Below are positions 7,744 to 16,021 of a stretch of DNA of 63,291 nucleotides, piece after piece (position 1 is the stretch's first letter; every line of letters begins with the position of its first letter). The notes beneath the pieces are model-generated. The model ran no database searches, had not been told where the DNA came from, and saw nothing but the letters and a program-made list of their open reading frames with translations. The DNA is from an uncultured Erysipelotrichaceae bacterium (GTDB lineage Bacteria; Bacillota_I; Bacilli_A; RF39; UBA660): contig CADBDE010000016.1 of assembly GCA_902793375.1 (NCBI GenBank), positions 1 through 63,291 of the forward strand, given 5' to 3'. The translations under genes were made by a program, and so were the position numbers.

Positions 7744-8691
7744 TTATTGTTCCTTTTTACATTCAGCAACTTTTCCAGCTTTAAATGCTTCTTCTACTGT
7801 ACCTTCATATATTTTATCACTATTAGCTAGAGCAGAACAATCTGGATCCATATGATATGTTGTTCCTTTTTCAGTCCAATATACTTTGTTTTCACCTGTT
7901 TTTTCTGTTACTTCTTCTTTAGCATGCTTTTCTGCATCTTCTAGTGAATCAATACATCTTCTACATGGATCAGTAATATTTCTTTCATATGCATCTGCTA
8001 CTGTTCCTTCATAAACTTCTTCACTTCTAGAAAAAGCAGGACAATCTGGATCAACGTGATATTTTTTACTAGTCTTAGCCCAATATACTTTATCTTCTCC
8101 TATTTTAGCAATAACTTCTTTTTGAGCATCATTTAATTGCTCACTTGATACTGGATTAAAATCATAACTTGAAATACCTGCTGCTAGTAAAGCAACTACT
8201 GCTACTATTGTAACAATTGATTTATCTTTCTTATCTAAATCTTTATTTGTTAAAACAAATATAATTATAGGTAAAAATGCAAGTACTGAAAGTATTGTTC
8301 CTAAATTATTCCAACACCAGAAACCAACTTTGTTCTTTTCACTTATTGGATCAATATGATTTGCTTTCTTCCATAAAAGTGATCCAGGAATAAAAAATGC
8401 AAGGTCTAATACAATTGCTCCGATTACAAATGGTACTTTATCTAACCAAGTAATCTTATCTGTTAATCTTAAAATACCAAATACTTCGCAAGCAATAGCT
8501 AAAACCCATAAAACAATAGCAAATATTCTTTTTGATTTTGCTCTTTCTTTTCTGTCTCCTTTGTCTTCAATTTTTACAATTCTTCTGTTTTCATCTAGTC
8601 CGTATTTTTCTTTTTTTTCATCATTATGTTCAACTTTTACAATTGTTTTTTCTTTCTTTGTGCTTTTAGAATTTTTTGTTTCTTTAGCCAT
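7744..8691 (-). CDS. Four-TM protein with two C-terminal Ada-like metal-binding repeats
   Basis: The 315-aa protein has a charged Lys-rich N-terminus (1-50) and four hydrophobic segments (about 58-78, 88-108, 130-148, 160-178). Two tandem repeats of about 50 residues follow. Each reads VYW, then YHxDPDC, then a (I/V)YEGTVxxA segment and a terminal Cys pattern. Repeat 1 has His, Cys and CRRC; repeat 2 has His, Cys and only one late Cys because the protein ends at ECKKEQ. The pattern resembles Ada-type zinc-binding modules found at the ends of membrane or secreted proteins. The topology and zinc binding are inferred. Confidence 0.75.
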   Translation of the reverse strand: MAKETKNSKSTKKEKTIVKVEHNDEKKEKYGLDENRRIVKIEDKGDRKERAKSKRIFAIVLWVLAIACEVFGILRLTDKITWLDKVPFVIGAIVLDLAFFIPGSLLWKKANHIDPISEKNKVGFWCWNNLGTILSVLAFLPIIIFVLTNKDLDKKDKSIVTIVAVVALLAAGISSYDFNPVSSEQLNDAQKEVIAKIGEDKVYWAKTSKKYHVDPDCPAFSRSEEVYEGTVADAYERNITDPCRRCIDSLEDAEKHAKEEVTEKTGENKVYWTEKGTTYHMDPDCSALANSDKIYEGTVEEAFKAGKVAECKKEQ

Positions 8692-8773
8692 TTACAATAC
8701 ATCTCCTTCTTGATAATAATATATCATAATTTATTTAAAATTACTATATTAAAATTTCACAAAAAAGGAAGAG

Positions 8774-9655
8774 TTATTCTCTTCTATTCTTACCAACTAA
8801 TTCAACTTCATTTGATACTTGTTTAACTCTTTCAATTATTCTTTTAGCTTTCATTTTATCACCATTAATAGTAAAATGCTTTTCTATATCATCTATTGAA
8901 TAATTTGATGTAAAAAATGTTGGAAGTCCTTCATCCATCCTATGTTGTAAAATTGGCTCTAACACTTCATCTCTTGACCAAGCAGTTAAATACTCTGCAC
9001 CTATATCATCTAGTAAAAGCAAAGGTGCATCCATTACTTCATCAAATATATCACTATAATCCTTATCAAAAGAATCTTTTATTGATCTAATTAATTCAGG
9101 AACATGTACTATAACACTTTTAACATTATTCTCTGCTAAATCATTAAAAAGTGCTGATGTAAGATATGACTTACCAGATCCAAAATTACCATAGATATAC
9201 AATCCTTTAGGAGATTCTCCTTTTAAATAAGAATCTTTAAACTCTTTCATTTTTTTAATTAATTCAATTCTTGGTTTATCATCTTTATATACGTTCTTCA
9301 TTGAAGCATTCTTTATATTCTTAGGTAAATCAAAATTTGTAACATTATCCTTATACTTATCTTTTAATGAATATTTACATTTTACATATGAAAATATTAT
9401 TCCATTATTATTCTTTTCTGCTTTAATCATGTTACCTAAAACTGAATTCTTACAACCAGCTAAATTCTTACAATTACTACAATTTTCAAATTCTTTTGCT
9501 GCTTCTAAAAGTGATGTAGTATTCTTCATAAGAATTTCTTCAGGTAATTCTAAACTTTTACAAATCTTATGAAAATACTTATTCTCTAATGCTTTATTAA
9601 ACTTAACTTTTAAATCAAAATTATTAGATTTTTTATCAAGTTTTATCTTATCCAT
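8774..9655 (-). CDS. dnaI: Primosomal helicase loader DnaI
   Basis: This AAA+ ATPase loads the replicative helicase DnaC/DnaB. The 293-aa protein has an N-terminal zinc-binding region (CSNCKNLAGCKN near residue 60, with a further Cys near 95). An AAA+ domain follows, with Walker A GNFGSGKS (about 157), Walker B LLLLDDIG (about 212) and sensor region FFTSNYS. Length matches B. subtilis DnaI (about 311 aa). In Bacillus dnaI lies near thrS, and a loose echo of that neighbourhood remains here. A TATAAT box (9679-9684 region, minus strand) directly follows the upstream terminator, so it is probably transcribed alone. Confidence 0.9.
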   Translation of the reverse strand: MDKIKLDKKSNNFDLKVKFNKALENKYFHKICKSLELPEEILMKNTTSLLEAAKEFENCSNCKNLAGCKNSVLGNMIKAEKNNNGIIFSYVKCKYSLKDKYKDNVTNFDLPKNIKNASMKNVYKDDKPRIELIKKMKEFKDSYLKGESPKGLYIYGNFGSGKSYLTSALFNDLAENNVKSVIVHVPELIRSIKDSFDKDYSDIFDEVMDAPLLLLDDIGAEYLTAWSRDEVLEPILQHRMDEGLPTFFTSNYSIDDIEKHFTINGDKMKAKRIIERVKQVSNEVELVGKNRRE

Positions 9656-9685
9656 AAAACCACCACCATCTTTTTTAATTATAAC

Positions 9686-9713
9686 AAAAAGATAGATTTT
9701 AATCTATCTTTTT
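9686..9713 (-). terminator. Intrinsic terminator
   Basis: AAAAAGATAGATT / AATCTATCTTTTT forms a perfect stem. It ends the minus-strand transcript containing the 9773-10105 ORF. Confidence 0.7.
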
Positions 9714-9772
9714 AATTCATTATTTTATTAAAATATCATCATTCATTTTTAATCCATTTTTATTAACAACTG

Positions 9773-10105
9773 CTACTTTAATATTTTTTCTATTGCTTCA
9801 TTAAATTGAATATCATTTATAATACTACTTACAATATCTTCTATATGATCCATTTGTTCATCAAAATTAACATTTTCATCAAAATTAGGAACATAATTAA
9901 TTCCAATAGCAAAAGCATCATCTTGAACCATACCATTTCCATCCATTCCATTATAATATATGTATTCACCCTTGACATTGGAAAAATAGAATTTAGTATA
10001 TGTTCTTTTAATAAAATCTATAATCTTATTTGATATTTCTTCATTAGATAGCATTTCTTCAATAATCAATTCTTCTATTATGTATATAATTATATCAAAA
10101 TACAT
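9773..10105 (-). CDS. Hypothetical acidic protein
   Basis: This 110-residue frame starts MYFDIIIYIIEE and contains an aromatic central part (FYFSNVKGEYIYYNG). The true start may be later (Met at 10054 or a TTG), because no clear SD precedes the first Met. Downstream of its stop, the +1 frame reads on as VAVVNKNGLKMNDDIL. A single indel in the A-run at about 9782-9787 could therefore have truncated it. I do not recognise the family. It sits between the pilus peptidase terminator and dnaI. Confidence 0.45.
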   Translation of the reverse strand: MYFDIIIYIIEELIIEEMLSNEEISNKIIDFIKRTYTKFYFSNVKGEYIYYNGMDGNGMVQDDAFAIGINYVPNFDENVNFDEQMDHIEDIVSSIINDIQFNEAIEKILK

Positions 10106-10135
10106 AAAAAAATATAGATTATTTTCTATATTTTT
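10106..10135 (-). terminator. Terminator of the prepilin peptidase operon
   Basis: AAAAATATAGA / TCTATATTTTT is a strong hairpin with T-run. The peptidase stop codon lies within it. Confidence 0.75.
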
Positions 10136-10929
10136 ATAATAAAATCTAATATATTAAATGAAGTCAAACACATTATAAAAACAGCTGCTAAAATGAATGG
10201 TCCAAAGGGAACAATTCTTTCTTTTTTTGAAAAAAATGAAATAAGAGCAAATGGAGATGCTAATAAGCTAGCTAAGAATATTTCAAAAAAAGTATTAATT
10301 AAAAGTCCATATGTTGAAAAATCACTTAAGACTATTGGATTAGATGCACTAAGTACTGTTCCAACGAAAAACATCAGTTTAACGTCTCCCCCACCTAACG
10401 CTTCTTCCTTCATTATTTTACTTCCAAAATACATAATTAAATACATTAAGGAAAATAAAAAGAACCCATAGATTAATGCCGATAAAGTCTTTTCCCACCC
10501 CAATAAAAATAGTTGTAATATAATTGATGTTATTGAGAAAAAGATAGTTACTTCATCAGATATTATCAAGTAGTTAAAATCACTAACTATTACAATAACT
10601 AAAAAAGAAGCAGTTAAAATTGAAATAATAAAATTAGCACTAAATCCAAATATCAAATATGATACCAAAAATAAAGTTCCTGTTAGCGCTTCAATTATAG
10701 GGTAAAAAAAAGAAATCTTACATTTACATTTTCTACATTTTCCACCCTGAATTAAAAATGAAAAAACAGGAATAAGTTCATACCATTTTAACTCATGCCT
10801 ACACTTTGGGCAAAAAGACCCAGGTTTAATAATAGACATATTGTTAGGAATTCTATAACCTACAACGTTATAGAATGATCCTAACAACATTCCAAAAATA
10901 AATACTAAAGTTGAATAATATAATTCCAT
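10126..10929 (-). CDS. Prepilin peptidase / N-methyltransferase (A24)
   Basis: This membrane aspartyl protease cleaves prepilins after the Gly of K-G-F-T-L and methylates the new N-terminus. The 267-aa protein has the N-terminal GSFYNVVGYRIP motif and two CxxC pairs (CPKC near residue 40, CRKCKC near 70). The two catalytic Asp regions are the DFNYLIISDE segment and GGGDVKLM. About eight hydrophobic segments follow the PilD/ComC layout. ATG 10929 was chosen over the in-frame GTG in the SD. It lies 14 bp downstream of the GspF-like gene, forming a two-gene pilus operon. Its natural substrates would include the three pseudopilins in this window. Confidence 0.93.
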   Translation of the reverse strand: MELYYSTLVFIFGMLLGSFYNVVGYRIPNNMSIIKPGSFCPKCRHELKWYELIPVFSFLIQGGKCRKCKCKISFFYPIIEALTGTLFLVSYLIFGFSANFIISILTASFLVIVIVSDFNYLIISDEVTIFFSITSIILQLFLLGWEKTLSALIYGFFLFSLMYLIMYFGSKIMKEEALGGGDVKLMFFVGTVLSASNPIVLSDFSTYGLLINTFFEIFLASLLASPFALISFFSKKERIVPFGPFILAAVFIMCLTSFNILDFIIKI

Positions 10930-10943
10930 ACAAAACACCCTTA

Positions 10944-12545
10944 CTAAATTTGTCCATATAAATCAAACATAGGAACAATAATTGCCATTATTATGAAACC
11001 AACACCAACGGCAAGTAATACAATAACTGCTGGTTCTATTAAACTTTTTAACGAAGTAACTGCATTGGTATGTAGTTGTTGGAAGTGTTCTGCAACTTTT
11101 TCCATCATAAGTGCAAGTTGTCCTGTTGATTCACCAGTAACTAGCATTTCATATGCAACTACAGGGAATGCCCATTCACCCTTAAATGAATCACTTATCT
11201 TACCACCTTTAGATAGATTAATAAGTGTTCTATTAATTATTTCTTTATATACTTCATTATTTGATAGTTTTGAAAGTATTTCCATACTGTCTGTAATAAA
11301 TACATTGTGATTTAATAATGATGCAAATGTTCTTGTTAGCGTTGATACTTCATTATAAATAATAATATTTCCAAATACCGGTAGATGCATATAGAAAGTT
11401 TGCATTGTTTTTCTAAATGATTGAACATTCTTCATAAGCCATCTATATACAAATATCAACACAATGAACAAAATAATTAGTTTCCACCAGTTGGCGCCAA
11501 GGAAATCAGAAGCAGCAATAATAAATTTAGTAATTGCAGGAAGTTCTGCATTATTTGATTGGAACATTCCAACGAACTGTGGAACAACGTATATTATAAT
11601 GAAACCTAACGCACCCAGTGTAGCTATCAATATAACAGCTGGGTAAATTAACGCTGATTTCATAGCTTTTCTTGATTTTTCAATTTCTGTATAATATGCA
11701 GCCATTTCATCAAGAGTACCTGCAAGATCTCCAGTCATTTCTGAAGTTTTAACCATGTTTACAAGCAAAGTTGGAAATGCAGTTCCTTGTTTTTCAAGAG
11801 CAACCGAGAATTTTTCACCAGTTACTAACTCGTAAACTACTTTATTAAGTATCTTCTTTTGAGCCGCATTAGTAGTTTGTTTTGCTAGAATTCTAACTGA
11901 GTTTATAAGTGGAACTCCAGCTTTTATATACGTTGATAATTGAGTAAGCATAAATGCTAATGCACCATTCTTAATTTTAGTATTAAAATTAAGATCTACA
12001 TCATATTTACTTCTTTCTTTTATATCTACAACCTCATACCCTTCATTTTGCAAAAATACCCTAACATCACTAATAGATGGAGCATCAAAGGTATTTGATA
12101 CTACTTTTCCACGAGAGTCTTTAACTTTATATCTAAACGATTTTAATTTTTTACTTTTATCTCTTTCAACTCTTATCCTATCATCTTTATCTGCTTGTTT
12201 TATGTATTCAGCACTTTCATTTTGAACTTTATTTAATTCTTTAGCTAATTCTTCACCAGTAGATTTTTGTACTTGAAATGCTGTTGTATCATTTTTTATT
12301 AAACCAACTAAAAATGAAACTCCGTGACTTGCTTTAGTAAAAAGAGAAGGTACGATATTAAAGAATCTTCCAAGAGTATTATCTATAATAGATTTCTTTT
12401 TTGCAGTATTTTTTTTAGTTTTTTCACTTTTAGCATCTACTTTAGCAGTTTCAGCTTTTGTTGCATCAGTATTACTAACTGCAGTAGTTGCTTGATTTGC
12501 TGGCACTGCTTGTGCAACTGCATTATTACTTGTAACTGCTTCCAT
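10944..12545 (-). CDS. Type IV pilus/T2SS inner-membrane platform protein (GspF/ComGB-like)
   Basis: This polytopic membrane protein links the assembly ATPase to pilin polymerisation. The 533-aa protein has an unusual Ala/Lys/Thr-rich N-terminal extension of about 145 residues. A GspF-N-like segment follows (FRYKVKDSRGKVVSNTFDA, then the helix DVRVFLQNEGYEVVDI). Two homologous T2SF domains come next, with GVPLINSVRIL in the first and FITDSMEIL in the second. Hydrophobic segments lie around 300-325, 355-375 and 505-530. GspF proteins are usually about 350-400 aa, so the extension is the oddity. No PilB/ComGA ATPase lies upstream. ATG 12545 has SD AGGAG. Confidence 0.88.
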   Translation of the reverse strand: MEAVTSNNAVAQAVPANQATTAVSNTDATKAETAKVDAKSEKTKKNTAKKKSIIDNTLGRFFNIVPSLFTKASHGVSFLVGLIKNDTTAFQVQKSTGEELAKELNKVQNESAEYIKQADKDDRIRVERDKSKKLKSFRYKVKDSRGKVVSNTFDAPSISDVRVFLQNEGYEVVDIKERSKYDVDLNFNTKIKNGALAFMLTQLSTYIKAGVPLINSVRILAKQTTNAAQKKILNKVVYELVTGEKFSVALEKQGTAFPTLLVNMVKTSEMTGDLAGTLDEMAAYYTEIEKSRKAMKSALIYPAVILIATLGALGFIIIYVVPQFVGMFQSNNAELPAITKFIIAASDFLGANWWKLIILFIVLIFVYRWLMKNVQSFRKTMQTFYMHLPVFGNIIIYNEVSTLTRTFASLLNHNVFITDSMEILSKLSNNEVYKEIINRTLINLSKGGKISDSFKGEWAFPVVAYEMLVTGESTGQLALMMEKVAEHFQQLHTNAVTSLKSLIEPAVIVLLAVGVGFIIMAIIVPMFDLYGQI

Positions 12546-12651
12546 ATCACACACTCCTAACCTATTCTATATAATAGTATAGCATATTTTTAATTTTTAT
12601 AAAACTATTTTTTTATTAAAACATATAATAATTATGAAAAGAGGTAAAAAT

Positions 12652-12939
12652 ATGTATAATCAAAACTTTTATCCATATAATTATGGTTTCAAAAACAATT
12701 ATTTTTCAAATATTAAACATATTAATTGGTCTAATTTTTTAGATAAAACTCAAAAAACTCTAGGAATAATAAATCAAGCAATTCCTATTATTTATCAAGT
12801 GAAGCCAATAATAAAAAATGCAAAAACTGCATTTAAAGTAGTTAATGCATTTAAAAATGAAACAAATGAATCAAAAGATATAAAAGATAATAAAAAAGAC
12901 TATACTATTTCTAGTAATAGTCCTACTTTTTTTCTTTGA
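12652..12939 (+). CDS. YqfQ/VrrA-like small protein
   Basis: The 95-aa product starts MYNQNFYPYNYG, an aromatic N-terminus. It carries DKTQKTLGIINQAIPIIYQVKPIIKN-type residues, the pattern seen in YqfQ/VrrA-like proteins of Bacilli (a short helix with Gln and Pro spacing), then a charged tail. The start at 12652 has SD AAGAGGT; an earlier ATG at 12634 would lie inside the SD region. Its 3' end overlaps convergent addA by 17 bp. Function is unknown. Confidence 0.65.
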   Translation: MYNQNFYPYNYGFKNNYFSNIKHINWSNFLDKTQKTLGIINQAIPIIYQVKPIIKNAKTAFKVVNAFKNETNESKDIKDNKKDYTISSNSPTFFL

Positions 12940-15900
12940 TTTCTTCAAAAATTCCGGAAACAATAGAAAATAGATATACTTCTATTTTTTTATTTGTCTT
13001 TTTTGAAATATAATTTTTATAACTATTTAATTGTTTAATATAGTTTTCATCATCAATATTTTTAAGTTTATAATCTATTATCTTAATATGATTTTCATAT
13101 TCTAATATTAAATCAATTATACCATGATAAATATTATTTTCATCCTCATATATAAATTCATATTCTTTATATGTATTTATTATTTCTTCTTGATTTATCT
13201 CAGAAATAAAATCTTTAATTTTATCTTTATAATAATCACTTATGTCTAAATCTTCATATGATGGATTATTAAAATCAATTAGTTCAAATATTTCATGAAT
13301 TTTTGTTCCAAATTCTAATTTCTCTTTTATATCTTTATTAACAAGATTATGTGTTTCTTTAGATATTCTTTCATTTGTTAATAATTGATTATTTATAGTA
13401 ATTTCTTTAATGTTTATTTTTTCATTTGTTTTATCAATTGATTTACTATAATTATCTTTTTTAATATTATTATATTCTTTTGTAATGTTTAACGAATTAA
13501 TATCAATATTTTTTATATTTTTACTAACTACATCTTTTGAATACTGTAAGAAATTTAACATATTTAAACTATTTTTAATATTTGTAAATGGTTTTTCTTC
13601 TAAAGATGTTACTATAATCATTTTTTCTCTTGCTCTAGTAAGTGCTACATAGAAAAGTCTTATTCTTTCACTAATATCTTCTAAAATGTATTCCCTTCTA
13701 TATAAATCTTTAACAAAAGTTGTTCCTATTCCTTCTTTAAAATATGGTGTTATTATTCCATATTTATTTGAATAAAGTATCCTATCATTTACATCTTGTC
13801 TATTAAATCTATGATGCATTGATGCATAATAACATATAGGGTATTCTAACCCTTTTGACTTATGAATATTAATTATCTTTACACTATTTTTAACAGCATT
13901 TTGAGTTTCAACTTCAATTTTATATTTATCATCAATTAAAACGCTTAAATAATCATATGCATCATATATTGAATAATTAATTTTAGATAAACTATCAAAC
14001 GATTTAATAATTGAAGTAACTCTATTAATTCTAGAATTAACATCTCCCACTAAAATGAACTTTGAATAGAATTCAAATTTATTAATAATTTCATATATTA
14101 TTTCATTTAATGATAAAGAATCTAAATTATTAGATATTGAATCGATAATGTCTAGTAGTTTTGAACTAAAACTATTCTTTGTAATTATATCAAATATTTC
14201 CTGATCAGACATTTCAAACAAATAACTTCTTGCTACTGAAGTAAATGCGTATTTAAATTCAACATCATAATTTTTTTCTTTTCTATTAATTAATAACTTT
14301 ATAATATTTTTAATTAAAGATATTTCATCTTCTAAAACAATATTGCTTGCTGTATTAATAGTTAATGGTATTTGAAAATATTGAAATATTTTCTTATATA
14401 ATTCAAAATTCTTTTTACTATCAAGAATTATAGTAAAATCTCCATAATTAACGCTTCTTAATTCTTTTTTCTTTTTATCATATATCTTATAATTATTTTT
14501 TACTTTATCTAGTATATCTTGTGCTATGTAGAAAATTTCAATCTCTTCTTTAGATATTTTTTTATAATCTTCTGCTTCATAGTTAATTATTTCTAATCTA
14601 CTATTTTGCTCTGTTTTTCCAATATTCTTATAATCATCATTTCCCGAAATCATCTGATGAGTTTCTTTATAATTTGCTCCTCCAACAGAATCTGTCATAA
14701 GATTTGAAAAAATTGTATTAATATCATTTACTACTTCTTCTCTAGATCTAAAGTTTTTTGTTAAATCTATTTTAATTCCACCATTATTTTTAGAATAATT
14801 ATCATATTTTTCTTTAAATAAATATGGATTAGCATTTCTAAATCTATAAATAGATTGTTTAATATCTCCTACTACATAAACATTATTATTTGAAATCAAT
14901 TTAATAAAGTCTTCTTGTAAATCAGATGTATCTTGATATTCATCAATCATTATTTCATGAAATTTATTTGTTAACTCTTCACGAATTGTATCGTTTTTTT
15001 CAAGAATTTTAATACCCATTTTAGAAATATCAGAATAATCATATAAATTTAAATCTTTTTTTAGATTCCATAATCTTTCATCTAATTCTTTTATAATATC
15101 AATAATAGATGAAACATATTCTTTTGTTGAAAGAATCATTTCCTTTAATTCATTTCTATCATATACTGTTAAATCAAAAATTTCTTTAATAATTTTTGAT
15201 ATTTCTTTTTTAGTATCTTGAGCATCTTCTGTTTTATCTTTAGCTTTAGATATAGGTGGCATATTTATATTAATATTATCTCTAATACTTTCATAAGTAT
15301 TGCTTTCAAATAATGGTTCAATTTGCGCTCTAACATCTGTATAATAATCCAAATCAACCATATTACTAAAGTCATTTAATATGCTCTTAATATCATCTAT
15401 TTTTTCTTTTAATAAATTAGTGTAATCTTCAATTAAAGATTCTAAATTAGAAAGAGAATAATAATTATTAATATAGTTATCTAAATAATCTTTTTTGTCA
15501 TATTTTAAATCCAATAAATCATTAATTCTTATAATACTTTTTTTAATTGTGTTGTCATTTTTAATAGTTAAATCATTAATCATTTTTAAAAAATTTTGAT
15601 TTTTTTCTTTATATAATCTATCAAATATATCATCAATTATTCTATTTTTTTCAAGATATATTACTGCAGGATCCATAATACCAATATTATTTGAAACATT
15701 TAATAAATAACTATATTTTTTTACAATTGAAAGTGAAAAAGCATCAAATGTTGAAATATAGCAAGAATCAATATAATCAAGTTCTTGTTTTAATGATTCA
15801 TCTTTTGCTATTTCTTCTCTTATTCTATCTTTCATCTCGTGAGCAGCATCATTAGTAAATGTTAAAATCAAAAGATTATTAATACTTACTCCACTTTTTA

Positions 15901-16021
15901 ATTTTTGAATTACTCTTTCAGTAAGTACAGCTGTTTTACCACTCCCTGCTCCTGCTGATACGATGATATTTTTCCCACTTGTTGTAATTGCGAGTTCTTG
16001 TTCTTTAGTCCAATTAGTCAT
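12923..16021 (-). CDS. addA: ATP-dependent helicase/nuclease subunit A
   Basis: AddA is the 3'-5' UvrD-like helicase and nuclease of the AddAB complex that resects DNA double-strand breaks for recombination. The 1032-aa protein shows Walker A SAGAGSGKT (about residue 22), the helicase motif DEYQDTSDLQ (about 358), VGDIKQSIYRFR (about 379), the late helicase motif VALTRAREKM (about 825), and a C-terminal PD-(D/E)xK nuclease (GIIDLIL and IIDYKLK near 980-1000). It is about 200 residues shorter than the B. subtilis protein. It overlaps addB by 8 bp, indicating translational coupling. Confidence 0.94.
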   Translation of the reverse strand: MTNWTKEQELAITTSGKNIIVSAGAGSGKTAVLTERVIQKLKSGVSINNLLILTFTNDAAHEMKDRIREEIAKDESLKQELDYIDSCYISTFDAFSLSIVKKYSYLLNVSNNIGIMDPAVIYLEKNRIIDDIFDRLYKEKNQNFLKMINDLTIKNDNTIKKSIIRINDLLDLKYDKKDYLDNYINNYYSLSNLESLIEDYTNLLKEKIDDIKSILNDFSNMVDLDYYTDVRAQIEPLFESNTYESIRDNININMPPISKAKDKTEDAQDTKKEISKIIKEIFDLTVYDRNELKEMILSTKEYVSSIIDIIKELDERLWNLKKDLNLYDYSDISKMGIKILEKNDTIREELTNKFHEIMIDEYQDTSDLQEDFIKLISNNNVYVVGDIKQSIYRFRNANPYLFKEKYDNYSKNNGGIKIDLTKNFRSREEVVNDINTIFSNLMTDSVGGANYKETHQMISGNDDYKNIGKTEQNSRLEIINYEAEDYKKISKEEIEIFYIAQDILDKVKNNYKIYDKKKKELRSVNYGDFTIILDSKKNFELYKKIFQYFQIPLTINTASNIVLEDEISLIKNIIKLLINRKEKNYDVEFKYAFTSVARSYLFEMSDQEIFDIITKNSFSSKLLDIIDSISNNLDSLSLNEIIYEIINKFEFYSKFILVGDVNSRINRVTSIIKSFDSLSKINYSIYDAYDYLSVLIDDKYKIEVETQNAVKNSVKIINIHKSKGLEYPICYYASMHHRFNRQDVNDRILYSNKYGIITPYFKEGIGTTFVKDLYRREYILEDISERIRLFYVALTRAREKMIIVTSLEEKPFTNIKNSLNMLNFLQYSKDVVSKNIKNIDINSLNITKEYNNIKKDNYSKSIDKTNEKINIKEITINNQLLTNERISKETHNLVNKDIKEKLEFGTKIHEIFELIDFNNPSYEDLDISDYYKDKIKDFISEINQEEIINTYKEYEFIYEDENNIYHGIIDLILEYENHIKIIDYKLKNIDDENYIKQLNSYKNYISKKTNKKIEVYLFSIVSGIFEEIKEKK

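Noticed and set aside
8626-8826. 66-aa plus ORF between the four-TM gene and dnaI
   Set aside because: Antisense to two real genes' ends, Phe/Cys-rich, no SD.
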